This document shows, one piece after another, positions 16,669-26,276 of a stretch of DNA of 64,000 nt (position 1 is the first letter of the stretch; each line of letters begins with the position of its first letter). Made by a program: the position numbers and the translations under genes. The notes under the pieces were generated by a model, which saw only the letters and a program-made list of their open reading frames with translations, did no database searches and was not told the origin of the DNA. Source of the stretch: Allobosea lathyri (lineage in GTDB: Bacteria; Pseudomonadota; Alphaproteobacteria; Rhizobiales; Beijerinckiaceae); the NCBI RefSeq assembly GCF_900108245.1, contig NZ_FNUY01000003.1, positions 434,001 through 498,000 of the forward strand, in the 5' to 3' direction.

Positions 16669-18660
16669 CTACAGGTCCATACCGTCATTGGGATCGAGCG
16701 AGACCTGACGCGCCACGCCGGTCATCTGGCGGCGCAGTGCCTGACGCTGGCGGGCAGCGTCCTCCGGCTCCTCGTCGAGCATGATCGCGAACTCCTCCGC
16801 CGGCTTCTGATCGGTCGTCTCCTTGGCGATGGCGACATGGTCGGGAAGCTCGGGTTCCCGGCGCAGGCCGCTATTGGCGGGGTCGCTCTCCGACTTCTCC
16901 ATCTCGGCCATCAGCGCCACGTCGGGTTTCTGTGGAGACAGCGTCGACCAGCCGTCGGCGCGGGAGGTGCGTCCGGACGTCTGCGGATCGGGGGGCGGCA
17001 GCACCCGCTCCTTGAACCGGGAGTCCTCGTAATAGCGCGCCTTCTTCGCCCGGATCGGCGCGGTGCCGGCGACCATGACGATCTCCTCAGAGGGAGGAAG
17101 CTGCATCACCTCGCCGGGGGTCAGCAGCGGGCGGGCGGTCTCGGAGCGTGACACCATGAGATGCCCGAGCCAGGGCGAGAGCCGGTGTCCGGCATAGTTC
17201 TTCATCGCCTTCATCTCGGTGGCGGTGCCGAGGGCATCGGAGACACGCTTGGCGGTCCGTTCATCGTTGGTCGCGAAGCTGACCCGAACATGGCAGTTGT
17301 CGAGGATCGAGTTGTTCGCGCCATAGGCCTTCTCGATCTGATTCAGCGACTGCGCGATCAGGAAGCTCTTGATGCCGTAGCCGGCCATGAAGGCGAGGGC
17401 GGACTCGAAGAAGTCGAGGCGGCCGAGTGCCGGAAACTCGTCGAGCATCATCAGCACGCGATGCTTGCGCTCCTTGGCGTGCAGGTCCTCGGTCAGGCGG
17501 CGGCCGATCTGGTTCAGCACGAGGCGGATGAGCGGCTTGGTCCGCGAGATATCAGATGGCGGCACCACGAGGTAGAGCGTCGCCGGTCGTGGATCGGCGA
17601 TCAGGTCGGCGATGCGCCAGTCGCAGCGTCGCGTCACCTGGGCAACGACGGGATCGCGATAGAGGCCGAGAAACGACATCGCGGTCGAGAGCACGCCGGA
17701 GCGCTCGTTGTCGGATTTGTTCAGCAGCTCACGCGCCGTGGACGCGATGACGGGATGTGGGCCGGCCTCGCCGAGATGCGTCGTCGTCATCATAGCCTGC
17801 AGCGTCGTCTCGATCGGCCGCTTCGGATCGGACAGGAAGCTGGCGACGCCGGCGAGCGTCTTGTCGGCCTCGGCGTAGAGGACATGCAGGATCGCGCCGA
17901 CCAGCAGCGAGTGGCTGGTCTTCTCCCAGTGATTGCGCTTGTCGAGCGAGCCTTCCGGGTCAACCAGCACGTCGGCGACGTTCTGGACGTCCCGGACTTC
18001 CCAATCGCCGCGCCGGACCTCGAGCAGCGGGTTGTAGGCGGCGGATTTCGGGTTGGTCGGATCGAACAGCAGCACGCGGCCATGCTTCGCCCGGAAGCCG
18101 GCCGTGAGCTGCCAGTTCTCGCCTTTGATGTCATGGACGATGGCTGAACCCGGCCAGGTCAGCAGCGACGGCACGACCAGGCCGACGCCCTTGCCGGATC
18201 GGGTCGGCGCGAAGCACAGCACATGCTCGGGCCCGTCATGGCGCAGATAGTCGCGCTCGAGCTTGCCGATCACCACTCCATCGGGGCCGAGCAGCCCAGC
18301 CGCCTTCACTTCTCCGATCTCGGCCCAGCGCGCCGAGCCGTAGGTCTCGACGTTCTTGGCTTCCCGCGCCCGCCAGACCGACATGCCGATGGCGACCGCG
18401 ATCGAGATGAAGCCGCCCGACGCGGCAATGAAGGCGCCCTTGGTGAAGATCTCCGGCGCATAGGCGTCGTAGGAGAACCACCAGGCGAAAAAGGCGGGCG
18501 GCAAATAGACCGGCATCCCTAAAAGCCTGAACCATGGCGCGCCGAGCTGGGCCTGAAAGCCGAGCTGCCAGGCGACATACTGCGTCGCCGTCCAGGTCGT
18601 GATCAGCACGATCAGGAAGACGATGATGATCTGGCCCCAGAGGATTTTGGTCGCGGACAT
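16669..18660 (-). CDS. traG: type IV coupling protein TraG
   Basis: 663 residues. Two N-terminal membrane helices (about 8-30 and 45-85) precede a VirD4/TraG ATPase domain. Walker A is in APTRSGKGVGLVVPSLL and Walker B in LMMLDEFPALG; the AQSLNQIEKAYG segment is also typical. It links the relaxosome to the secretion channel at the inner membrane. ATG 18660 is preferred because GGAGGGA lies just upstream and the preceding frame is not membrane-like. The relaxase gene ends 25 bases upstream and copG follows. Confidence 0.95.
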   Translation of the reverse strand: MSATKILWGQIIIVFLIVLITTWTATQYVAWQLGFQAQLGAPWFRLLGMPVYLPPAFFAWWFSYDAYAPEIFTKGAFIAASGGFISIAVAIGMSVWRAREAKNVETYGSARWAEIGEVKAAGLLGPDGVVIGKLERDYLRHDGPEHVLCFAPTRSGKGVGLVVPSLLTWPGSAIVHDIKGENWQLTAGFRAKHGRVLLFDPTNPKSAAYNPLLEVRRGDWEVRDVQNVADVLVDPEGSLDKRNHWEKTSHSLLVGAILHVLYAEADKTLAGVASFLSDPKRPIETTLQAMMTTTHLGEAGPHPVIASTARELLNKSDNERSGVLSTAMSFLGLYRDPVVAQVTRRCDWRIADLIADPRPATLYLVVPPSDISRTKPLIRLVLNQIGRRLTEDLHAKERKHRVLMMLDEFPALGRLDFFESALAFMAGYGIKSFLIAQSLNQIEKAYGANNSILDNCHVRVSFATNDERTAKRVSDALGTATEMKAMKNYAGHRLSPWLGHLMVSRSETARPLLTPGEVMQLPPSEEIVMVAGTAPIRAKKARYYEDSRFKERVLPPPDPQTSGRTSRADGWSTLSPQKPDVALMAEMEKSESDPANSGLRREPELPDHVAIAKETTDQKPAEEFAIMLDEEPEDAARQRQALRRQMTGVARQVSLDPNDGMDL

Positions 18661-18685
18661 GGCGAGGATCCCTCCCTGTTCGGGG

Positions 18686-20446
18686 CTAGAGGCCGAGGTC
18701 GCGCTTGCGCCCCAGGCTCCATTCGATGCCGCCGCCATCGCGGGCGACGCCAGCGACGTGCTGGCCGAGCTTGCGTTCGATCTCGCGCGACCAGGGCACG
18801 AGCTGGAAGCCGAGCCCGTTGTCGATCATAGCGAAGCGGCCCGAGGGGAGCGTCAGGCGCTGCCGATAGGTGCCCGAGACATGCTCGCCGGCCGCGACCT
18901 TCACATGCGGCAGGCCCGTCTCGGCCGACAGTTTCTCGCCCACGGTGTCCAGTTCGCGGCGGCGCAGCGTGCTCAGCAGATCGCGCTGGAGAATAATGCG
19001 CTGGCCCTGGCGCCGGCCGAGCCCTTCGTCAGCGAGATGATCGGCGCGGGCCTGCATGGCGTCGCGCGCCTCGCGGCCGAACCCGCCCATGGAGAGCGGC
19101 ATCTGCTCACGCTCGACCAGACGATGGTCGAGCCAGGTTGCGCCCGGCGCGGTGATTTGTGTGCGAAGATCCAGATCGGAACGCGTGGCGAGCACCAGCG
19201 TCGGCCGCTGCTCCTCCGGTCCACCGAAACGGCGGACCTCGACGATGCCGCCGATCGGCGGAGCATGCTCGAAGGCCTCGATACCGCGGAAGCGGACATG
19301 GTGGGCGCGGCCGTCGGTGCCGTCGATCACGGCATAGGCTTCGCCGGTCAGCTCATCATGGAGACCCTTGTCGATCAGCCGGCCGATGATCGGCGACCCG
19401 GCGCCGCCCTCGATGACATAATCGGCGACGCCGCGATCCTGGCCTCGCTCGGTGAAGGCGCGGTGCATGGTCTTGATGATGTCGCCGCGCATGCCGAGAT
19501 CGCGAAGATGGCGTTCGGCTTCCAGCCCGACCATCCACTCCCCGGAGCCGGTCGAGGTGGCGAGCCCCATCTTCTCCAGATGCTGAAGGCGGCCGATCAT
19601 CAGGCGGCGGGTCTCGGGGTTAGCGGAGCCACTGGAGTAAGGACGCAGGTCAATGGCGCCAACGTCGTCGGCATGGCCTCGGATCTCGGCGTCGAGGCGG
19701 GTCCAGCGCTCGGCGGTGACTTCCTTCTCCAGGGCGCTGCGGATTTCATGCTCGGGCTTCGGGCCAAGCTCGATCGACACCAGATCCTCGGCGCGCGAGC
19801 GAAGACCCCGGCTGATGTAGTCCCGCGAGATCACGAGATCGGCGCCGGACTCGTCCACGCCGCGCACGAGCAGATGGACGTGCGGATTGTCGGTGTTCCA
19901 GTGATCGACGGCGACCCAGTCGAGTCGCGTGCCGAGATCGGCCTCCATCTGCTGAGCGAGGTCGCGCGTGAACGCCTTGAGGTCGGTCATCTCGCTGGCG
20001 TCCTCGGGCGAGACAATGAAGCGGAAATGATGCCGGTCGTCCTTGCACCGGTCGGCAAAGGCGAGATCGTCGACCCGATCGGAGCCGGCGTCGAACATGA
20101 CGCCCTTTTCTCCGTCCCGGCTGACGCCCTCGCGCTTGAGGTAGGAGAGATGCGCCGAGAGCGGCGCCGAGCGAAACGACTTGCCCTGGTGGCGAGCGAT
20201 GCGGGCAGCCACGACGACACGGCGACTGCTGCCGAACAGACGGTTCCGGCTGAAGGCATTGCGGCCACGGCCAAAGGTCGAGCGCCCGCGACCTGAAGCG
20301 TGCGCGCTCTTGGTAAATCCACCGTCGGTGTGGCCGGCCTTCTGCACGGCGCGCAGCACCCGGTTGAGGAAGCTCTTCGGTCTCGGCGCCCGCGTCGAGC
20401 GAATGCGGCCTGGCTGGATGCGGAAGTCGCTATCGCGCTCGCTCAT
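18686..20446 (-). CDS. relaxase (VirD2-like, DUF3363)
   Basis: 586 residues. The N-terminal relaxase domain includes HHFRFIVSPEDA (about residues 138-150) and the metal-binding HVHLLVRG. A candidate catalytic Tyr lies near HLSYLKREGV. The rest is the DUF3363 region typical of rhizobial ICE relaxases. It would nick oriT and lead the strand into the TraG channel. ATG 20446 has GGGAGG upstream; the longer frame upstream is implausible. The 247-base gap before it could hold oriT. Confidence 0.92.
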   Translation of the reverse strand: MSERDSDFRIQPGRIRSTRAPRPKSFLNRVLRAVQKAGHTDGGFTKSAHASGRGRSTFGRGRNAFSRNRLFGSSRRVVVAARIARHQGKSFRSAPLSAHLSYLKREGVSRDGEKGVMFDAGSDRVDDLAFADRCKDDRHHFRFIVSPEDASEMTDLKAFTRDLAQQMEADLGTRLDWVAVDHWNTDNPHVHLLVRGVDESGADLVISRDYISRGLRSRAEDLVSIELGPKPEHEIRSALEKEVTAERWTRLDAEIRGHADDVGAIDLRPYSSGSANPETRRLMIGRLQHLEKMGLATSTGSGEWMVGLEAERHLRDLGMRGDIIKTMHRAFTERGQDRGVADYVIEGGAGSPIIGRLIDKGLHDELTGEAYAVIDGTDGRAHHVRFRGIEAFEHAPPIGGIVEVRRFGGPEEQRPTLVLATRSDLDLRTQITAPGATWLDHRLVEREQMPLSMGGFGREARDAMQARADHLADEGLGRRQGQRIILQRDLLSTLRRRELDTVGEKLSAETGLPHVKVAAGEHVSGTYRQRLTLPSGRFAMIDNGLGFQLVPWSREIERKLGQHVAGVARDGGGIEWSLGRKRDLGL

Positions 20447-20693
20447 CGCCGCCTCCCAGGGGTGGCGAAGACGGCGCGTGCATAAAATGTCGTTGAATTC
20501 TTTGCAGAAAACCGGGCAGCATGCCCGCGACCGATCGCCGTGCGCGCCGGAAAGCAAATCATGTCAATGGCTTGCCGACAGGACGCGCGGGCGCTTTTAT
20601 CTTGCCGTCCGTTGGTCGTGTTTGCCTGCCAGCCCCATCCTTCCGCCCAACCTGACCGGAAGCTCGCCACACCGCGCCAGAGTGCGAATGCCA
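20447..20693. promoter_or_regulatory. relaxase upstream region, possible promoter and oriT
   Basis: No gene is seen in these 247 bases. On the minus strand a TTGACA hexamer (20562-20567) could be a -35 box for the relaxase gene, but no clear -10 follows. oriT is often found next to the relaxase gene, so this is a prime candidate place; no nick-site consensus could be recognised. Confidence 0.35.
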
Positions 20694-21455
20694 TCATCGC
20701 GGCTCTCCAGCGGGATTTCGGACCACGAACAGACCGCCCGATTGCGGGGAGTTTGCGGAGACATCGCGCACGATCGCCGCTGCCGGAGCATCGTTCCGAG
20801 CACCGCCGCGTTGCGCAGGATCGGCAGCCGGCGTGCGCTCGGGTTGGGCGACAAAGAGCGGCGCACGGGCCCAGGTCTTCGGATCGGCGGCGGCGATGGT
20901 CACTGGAGGAGTGAGTTTAACGCCGCCGAAGATAGGGCGGAGCGCGGCCACATAGGCGCGCGTCTCGGCCGGCAATGGACGGCCAGCGAGGTGTTCCTCG
21001 TATCGACCAGGTCCCGCATTGTAAGCGGCAAGAAAGCCGAGCGATCCGTACCGGTCGCGCATCTCGCGCAAGTAGGCAGTGCCCGCCAGGATGTTGTCGC
21101 GCGGATTGTAGGGATCGGTTCCGAGACGATGCCGACGGCGCAGGTCGGCCCAGGTTTCGGGCATGATCTGCATCAGGCCCATCGCGCCCTTCGGCGAAAC
21201 GGCGCGCACGTTGTTCGCGCTCTCGACACGCATCACCGCTCCGATCCAGGCCGCCGGAATGCCGAAGCGCTGCGCGGCTTCCGCGATATGGGCGGCATGG
21301 GGATTGGCTGGAACGGAGCGGTTTTGCAGCACAGGCTGCGCACACACCGAGACGATGGGTGTCGCGGTGACGATCAGGCCGGAAAGCAGAAGGAGGGTCA
21401 TGCGGCGGGATGCGGCAGATCGCCTGACGGCATCGCGGTGGCGAGGCATCTCCAT
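20694..21455 (-). CDS. lytic transglycosylase of the transfer cluster
   Basis: 253 residues. A hydrophobic signal segment (TLLLLSGLIVTATPIVSV) is followed by an SLT domain with the catalytic Glu in MRVESANN, then GAMGLMQIMPETW, NILAGTAYL and FLAAYNAGPG. It cuts peptidoglycan locally to allow assembly of the conjugation channel (VirB1/TrbN-like role). Start ATG 21455 is chosen over the much longer frame; another ATG lies 6 bases downstream. It follows the DUF736 gene by 4 bases. Confidence 0.9.
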   Translation of the reverse strand: MEMPRHRDAVRRSAASRRMTLLLLSGLIVTATPIVSVCAQPVLQNRSVPANPHAAHIAEAAQRFGIPAAWIGAVMRVESANNVRAVSPKGAMGLMQIMPETWADLRRRHRLGTDPYNPRDNILAGTAYLREMRDRYGSLGFLAAYNAGPGRYEEHLAGRPLPAETRAYVAALRPIFGGVKLTPPVTIAAADPKTWARAPLFVAQPERTPAADPAQRGGARNDAPAAAIVRDVSANSPQSGGLFVVRNPAGEPR

Positions 21456-21459
21456 GGGC

Positions 21460-21795
21460 TCAGTCCCGCTCGCCGCGCTTCGGCGGACGGTTCCAGCGCA
21501 GTCCCCAGACGGTCTTGTCGTCGCCGGACTGGAACAGGTTGGCGCGGACCGGCTGCACAAAGACCGGGTCGTCGAGCTGCAACGCGACGTAATCGCCGGC
21601 GCGTTCGCCCGTACGTTTCCAGCCGGCGCCGACCTCCGGTCCATCTTCGTCGCCGAAGTGGATGCGATAGTCGGGCGCGTTCTCGGTGTCGGACGGCTCG
21701 GCCTGAATGAGCGTCAGCTCAAGGTCGAGCGAGAGCGTGCGGAGGCGGCCGGAATAGCCCGATTGCGTGCGCGTGAACTCTCCGATCTGGGGCAT
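21460..21795 (-). CDS. DUF736 family protein, copy 1
   Basis: 111 residues, full-length DUF736 (IGEFTRTQSGYSGRLRTLSL, DYRIHFGDEDGPEVGAGWKR, YVALQLDDPVFVQPVRANLF). The function is unknown; such genes are hallmark components of rhizobial plasmids and ICEs and are often present in several copies. It sits between traF and the lytic transglycosylase. A second intact copy is at 28755 and a broken one near 29346. Confidence 0.92.
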   Translation of the reverse strand: MPQIGEFTRTQSGYSGRLRTLSLDLELTLIQAEPSDTENAPDYRIHFGDEDGPEVGAGWKRTGERAGDYVALQLDDPVFVQPVRANLFQSGDDKTVWGLRWNRPPKRGERD

Positions 21796-21841
21796 GGGAA
21801 GCTCCTTTGCTGTGCGTTTGAGGAGGAGAGGGATGTGCGCG

Positions 21842-22387
21842 TCACCGCCTCAGTGCGCGCCATTCGAAGCGGCCGTAGCCGTCTTCGTCGGTGTAGAGCG
21901 GTGTCGCCCGGCCGATGATCGAACTGGTGGAGATCGGGCCGAAGTAGCGGCCGTCGAGGCTGTCGCGGACCTGCGCGTTCACGAGGAAGATTTCGCCCGT
22001 GGCGATGAGGCGGCAGCCGCGCCAGGTCGGCAGAGCGCGGCCCAGTCGGTCGCGCTCGAGCGCCTCGGCGATGTCGATGCCATCGACGCTGATCGTGCGC
22101 CCGGTGCGGCAGACACGTTGCCCGGAAATGCCCGCGACGCGCTTCAGCAACGGCACGCCACGCGGCAGGTAGCCGCCATCGGCAAGGAAGGTCGCGAGCG
22201 GTTCGGGTGCATCGACGGCGACGAGGTCGGTGATCTCGAGGCGCTCGGCCGGACCGATGGCATAGAGACCGATCGGCGTGCTGGCCGAGGCGTTCCAAAC
22301 GAGCTTGAGCGGCAACGGAAGGAAGGCTGCAATCGCAACGCCCATCGTCGCGAAGTACGTCGCCATGACGTAGCCGGCGCGGCTCAT
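21842..22387 (-). CDS. traF: conjugative transfer signal peptidase TraF (S26)
   Basis: 181 residues. N-terminal membrane helix (about 7-28), then the S26 catalytic Ser in ASTPIGLY and catalytic Lys in VPLLKRVAG. TraF-type peptidases mature and cyclise pilin in IncP-like systems. Its start overlaps the end of the DUF2840 gene by 4 bases, showing tight translational coupling. Confidence 0.92.
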   Translation of the reverse strand: MSRAGYVMATYFATMGVAIAAFLPLPLKLVWNASASTPIGLYAIGPAERLEITDLVAVDAPEPLATFLADGGYLPRGVPLLKRVAGISGQRVCRTGRTISVDGIDIAEALERDRLGRALPTWRGCRLIATGEIFLVNAQVRDSLDGRYFGPISTSSIIGRATPLYTDEDGYGRFEWRALRR

Positions 22388-22902
22388 GGTTCGGCCCTCC
22401 GACGCAGAAGGAAGGCCCGATGCTGCTCAACGCTGTACGTGCGCGGCTCTTGGCCTGCGGTCAGGCGATTGTGGACGTGCCGCCAGTGCTCTGGCGAAAC
22501 CTCGGCAGGATCAATGCGCAGCGCCTCGATGGCGTCGATCGCCTGCAGCACGTGCTCGACCTTGGGCCAGCCTTCGATCTTCAGCAGGATGTCGCCGCCA
22601 GGCCGCACGAAGGGCAGCGTCTGGAGCGGCTCGCCGGCGCCGATCGTGCGCACTATGTCGATGCGCGAGATGATCGTGCCGAACTCGTTTGCCGCCCAGC
22701 GATTGAGCGCGAATACGCTGTTAGGCGCAAAGCCGACGACACGGCGGCGGCGATCGAGGATCTGCTCATAGGTCTGGTGGCCGAACCGGATCCAGTGCTC
22801 GATCTTCTTCTCGACCCAGGTCAGTTCGACCAGCGTCGTGAAGGGCGGCGGGCTGGCCGGCGCAGGGCCGCCGCGCAAGCGCGAGGCCGCCGTGCCGGTC
22901 AT
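22384..22902 (-). CDS. DUF2840 domain-containing protein
   Basis: 172 residues matching DUF2840: LTWVEKKIEHWIRFGH, RRRRVVGFAPNSVFALNRWAAN, GTIISRIDIVRTI and GGDILLKIEGW. It is an element-specific protein of unknown function, always found beside traF and parA. It overlaps its neighbours by 4 bases on both sides. Confidence 0.88.
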   Translation of the reverse strand: MTGTAASRLRGGPAPASPPPFTTLVELTWVEKKIEHWIRFGHQTYEQILDRRRRVVGFAPNSVFALNRWAANEFGTIISRIDIVRTIGAGEPLQTLPFVRPGGDILLKIEGWPKVEHVLQAIDAIEALRIDPAEVSPEHWRHVHNRLTAGQEPRTYSVEQHRAFLLRRRAEP

Positions 22903-23153
22903 GACGGATCTCCTTCGGTGTTGGGAAATTCGCGCGCGAGAAGGTCGCGCAGCATCTCAGTGACGGTGACACCGCGCTGGAAGGCGGAGATCTTGATGCG
23001 CCCACGCAGGTCCGCCGTGACGTCGATCGTCAGCCGGGCGGTGTAACCGCCATCAGCCGATTCGCGCGGGGAGGGCGCATCGGACGCCTTGATCCAGTTC
23101 TCAGGATCGGCGGGACGCGCGGCGAAACTGCGCTTGGGAGACCGCTCGATCAT
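22899..23153 (-). CDS. ribbon-helix-helix protein beside ParA
   Basis: 84 residues. The C-terminal half is a ribbon-helix-helix (TARLTIDVTADLRGRIKISA, then GVTVTEMLRDLLAREF). Such small RHH proteins act as the DNA-binding partner of ParA in plasmid-type partition modules. It overlaps parA and the DUF2840 gene by 4 bases each. The centromere-like target is not identified. Confidence 0.85.
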   Translation of the reverse strand: MIERSPKRSFAARPADPENWIKASDAPSPRESADGGYTARLTIDVTADLRGRIKISAFQRGVTVTEMLRDLLAREFPNTEGDPS

Positions 23154-23788
23154 GGCGCAATCCTTTCGATCTCGGCGCAGAGCTCGGCGATCTCACGGGC
23201 GGCGGGACTGTCCTGATCGAGCTCGGAAACCAGGCGGCCGGATTGCGCGGCGTCGGCGAAGGCGACGCGCTGGCCGATGGTGGCCGCGAGCACGGGCGGA
23301 TCGTGATCGGCAAGCGTCTCGGCCGTCTCGCGAGCGATGACGGTGCGCGCGCCGCAGCGGTTCAGCACGAAGCGGGCGGCGAGCTGCGGGCGATAGATGC
23401 GCGCCTCGCCGAGCAGCGACAGGATCTCGGCCGAGGCCCAGCCGTCGAACGGCGATGGCAGTACCGGAATCAGCACGAGATCGGCGGCGAGCAGCGCCGA
23501 GCGCATCAGCCCGGCGACACGTGGCGGTCCATCGATGACGATGTGATCGACGTGGCGCGCCAGTTCGGGCGCCTCGCGATGCAACGTGTCGCGCGCCAGG
23601 CCGACGACGCCGAAGAGCCTCGGAAGTGCTTCACGGGCGCGCTGCTGCGACCAGTCCAGCGCCGAGCCTTGCGGGTCGGCGTCGATCAGCGTGACGCGTT
23701 TTCCCCTGGTGGCCCATTCGCCGGCGAGGTGGAGGGCCAGCGTTGTCTTGCCGACGCCGCCCTTCTGATTGAGGAGCGCGACGATCAT
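23150..23788 (-). CDS. parA: ParA-family partition ATPase
   Basis: 212 residues. Deviant Walker A (NQKGGVGKTTLALHLA) at residues 7-22, Walker A' LIDADPQGSALDW and Walker B HIVIDGPPR. This is the short type Ib-like ParA without N-terminal HTH. It would stabilise the excised circular form. It overlaps repA by 4 bases. Confidence 0.95.
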   Translation of the reverse strand: MIVALLNQKGGVGKTTLALHLAGEWATRGKRVTLIDADPQGSALDWSQQRAREALPRLFGVVGLARDTLHREAPELARHVDHIVIDGPPRVAGLMRSALLAADLVLIPVLPSPFDGWASAEILSLLGEARIYRPQLAARFVLNRCGARTVIARETAETLADHDPPVLAATIGQRVAFADAAQSGRLVSELDQDSPAAREIAELCAEIERIAP

Positions 23789-24942
23789 TCCGCCTCTCCC
23801 CGCCTTTGGCCGAGAGGCAATTGCTGCGCTTCGAGAGCACCGGAAACCGCAGAGCCGGATTTACGGAAAGACGTATCGACCGGATGGGCAGAGAGGAGTC
23901 TGGATGAGGTCTTGCGGGCGCCATTGGCGACGTCGTTCGCGTCGCGCGCGCGCCTCTTAGAGTTAGATTCTCTGTTAGATTCTAAGTTAAGGGCGCGATT
24001 TCGGCTTTGCTTGCCGTGGTTTATGCCCTGTTTGGGTTCCCGATAGCACGAGCCTGCGGTTCCCGATGGCACGATAGTCGGGGTTCCCGATAGCACGAGG
24101 CTTTCCACAGGCTCCGAGGCCGGCGCCGGCTCGAAGGCGAGCAGCACGCGCCCGCCGATTTCGACCTCGATGAACAGGGTGTAGCCGGGCAGCGGCTGGC
24201 GGCGGATGATGTCGCGCAGCTCGAAGGCGAAGCGCTTGAAGGGTGAGAGGCTGCCGGATTTCTGGTGGAGATGGCGGAAGTCGAAGCGCCAGCCGGCGCG
24301 CTGCTTGCCGCCATGCTTGCGCACCAGGCGGTAAAGCCAACGGTCGAGACCGCCGGTGAGGTCGAAATACGCCCGGTCGATGGTGAGCACGAGCGCGTCG
24401 TCGAGGATGGCGCGATAGAACCAGTCGGGAACGATCAACTCGATACCGGCCGGTCTGCCGTTGCGGTCAGTGCGCTCCTGCCATTCGTTGATCCAGGAGA
24501 AGCGATGCCGGCGACCTTCAGCCGGCTGGCGGATCGAGGTGGCGACAGTGGTGGACTGAAGCCGATCGAGGGCGGCCTTCAGCCGCTGGTAGTCACGCAA
24601 GCTGACGCCGCGGCCGATGAAGTTCAAAATCTCATAGGGCGTCGCCGCCATCAGGCGCGAGGTGCGTAAGCCGGCGTCGCGCGCCTCGACGATCTGGCTG
24701 GCGGCCCAGATCAGGATGTCGGCGTCCCAGATGGTGGCCATGCCATGATCGGGCACCGCCTCGACGCGGATCGACACGTCGCCGGCGACGAAGTCGATCG
24801 GCGCGGTGCGATGTGATTTGGCGAGGGAGAAGAATGGATAGGCCATGAGGTCCTGCGCGTCGCGAGGCGCGAAGTCGCCGGGGAGCGCGTGGAACAGGTC
24901 GAGCTGTCCGCGCTCCGAGATCGGGCGATGCCGTGCCGTCAT
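23785..24942 (-). CDS. RepA-like replication initiator
   Basis: 385 residues. N-terminal GERGQLDLF-like start (SERGQLDLFHALPGDFAPRD), then IDFVAGDVSIRVEAVPDHGMATIWD and LTIDRAYFDLTGGLDRWLYRL, characteristic of the replication initiator A family of alphaproteobacterial plasmids and ICEs. The C-terminal 90 residues are divergent and Ser/Arg-rich. ATG 24942 matches the family start, although the upstream bases are not a good ribosome site. It suggests the excised element can replicate. Confidence 0.9.
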   Translation of the reverse strand: MTARHRPISERGQLDLFHALPGDFAPRDAQDLMAYPFFSLAKSHRTAPIDFVAGDVSIRVEAVPDHGMATIWDADILIWAASQIVEARDAGLRTSRLMAATPYEILNFIGRGVSLRDYQRLKAALDRLQSTTVATSIRQPAEGRRHRFSWINEWQERTDRNGRPAGIELIVPDWFYRAILDDALVLTIDRAYFDLTGGLDRWLYRLVRKHGGKQRAGWRFDFRHLHQKSGSLSPFKRFAFELRDIIRRQPLPGYTLFIEVEIGGRVLLAFEPAPASEPVESLVLSGTPTIVPSGTAGSCYREPKQGINHGKQSRNRALNLESNRESNSKRRARDANDVANGARKTSSRLLSAHPVDTSFRKSGSAVSGALEAQQLPLGQRRGEAE

Positions 24943-24961
24943 GAGAGGGAGGTCGCTTCGA

Positions 24962-25243
24962 TCAGCGGGCGTAGCGACCGCTATGCGCGGTCGGCGCTGG
25001 CTCGTGGCGCTTGGCAGGCAACACCGTGCCGCGCGGATCGGACGTCGATGTGACGGCGCCGCGCTCGGTCCAGGCCTGCAAGTCGTCGACCGCATAGACG
25101 ACGCGGCCGCCAAGCTTGCGATAGGCCGGGCCGGTTCCGTAGGTGCGATGCTTTTCGAGGGTGCGGGCGGAGAGGCTGAGAAAATCGGCCGCTTCCTTGG
25201 TGCGCAGGAAGCGCGGCGGCAAAACGGCGAGATCGGGTCGCAT
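24962..25243 (-). CDS. AlpA/excisionase-like helix-turn-helix protein
   Basis: 93 residues. FLRTKEAADFLSLSARTLEKHRTYGTGPAYRKLGGRVVYAVDDLQAW (residues about 12-58, described as one winged-helix of MerR/AlpA type) indicates a DNA-bending excisionase or regulator. The gene ends 20 bases before repA and is probably co-transcribed. It may control excision or the repA-parA operon. Confidence 0.85.
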   Translation of the reverse strand: MRPDLAVLPPRFLRTKEAADFLSLSARTLEKHRTYGTGPAYRKLGGRVVYAVDDLQAWTERGAVTSTSDPRGTVLPAKRHEPAPTAHSGRYAR

Positions 25244-25383
25244 GGATCGGGCCTCCGTGGTGTTCGCTGAGGCCGCTGGCGTTCAGCGGCTGACGAAGGC
25301 CACGATGGCGAAGTGAAACCGGTGAGATGCAGTGGGAAGATAGGGGTGCTAAATTCCCACACCGGCGGTCGCGACTGGCGGAG

Positions 25384-26158
25384 CTATGGTCGTCGTCGAT
25401 GACGAAGCAATTTGCGATAGCCGCCGGCAATCATGGCGTGGGCACCCCGGAGAAGGCCCATGACAGCGTGCCGTGTCGAGGCAGCTTGCCATTCATCGCG
25501 GGTAAGCTTTCCGGTGCGGAAAATCGCTTCTGCGATATCTTGCTGAGTCGCCCCGTCGCGCGCGCCATCAGCGGCCCGCAGCATGCGCCGGGCGCGTGCC
25601 AACTGCTGGCGCGTCAGACGCGTGTCCGGCGGCACGACGCGGCCGTGGAGGGATGCCAGAAGTCGGGCAACCGCTTCCAGGCGGTCGAAGCCGTCGAGCC
25701 CGAGCGGGATCAGCGCAGCGAGCTGTTCACCACCGGCGATATCGGCAGACCGGACGATATGAACGCGCTGGCCATTGCCGAGGTCATGCAGGTGATGCGC
25801 GCCATCCTGCGTGATCAGAGCATCCGGTACTGCCAGCGGTTTGGCAACGTCGCTATCGGTCGAGAGGAGGGGCGGCGCAGACGCAAGGATGATCGAGCCG
25901 GTATCGGCCTCTGGAAGCCAGAAGATTTTCGTCTCGGTGGCGTTCAGCGCGGGATCTGCGGGGAAATCGCAAACCCCACTGCTGGCTGGCGCGCTCGATC
26001 AACGCCGTCGTGGGGGGCGTCGCCTGGCTAAAGTCAGCATAGTCGCGCTGATAGTCCTCGTTGCGCCGCAGCCATTCCCATCCGATCTCGGGCGCCGTCA
26101 GATGGTCGACATAGTCGTAGCTCGATGACGATCGCCACCGGGAGATGTCCTGCGACAT
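25384..26158 (-). pseudogene. DUF6499-DUF2285 protein, broken by a one-base frameshift
   Basis: ATG 26158, after a strong TGGAGG site, opens a frame with the DUF6499 motif (SSYDYVDHLTAPEIGWEWLRRNEDYQRDY). That frame runs out of phase after WGLRFP. The family sequence resumes in the next frame (ADPALN, TKIFWLPE, the Leu-rich middle) and ends in a complete DUF2285 module (TRLTRQQLARARRML, GLLRGAHAMIAGGYRKLL). Removing one C from the four-base run at 25960-25963 would restore a single 257-residue protein. This is a true mutation, a sequencing slip in a homopolymer, or less likely a +1 programmed frameshift. Confidence 0.78.
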
Positions 26159-26276
26159 CGCAATCCTCCAGCATCGCATTCTGATGTGTATCGAGCTGGC
26201 TACTATTCCCGGTTGAACTGGCTCGCGGAAGGCCGCGTGTCAGCAACAGGTGTTGCCGCCGGAGCATCACCTCGCC

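Noticed and set aside
18599-20296. Long plus-strand open frame opposite the relaxase
   Set aside because: Shadow of the relaxase, with no recognisable motif.
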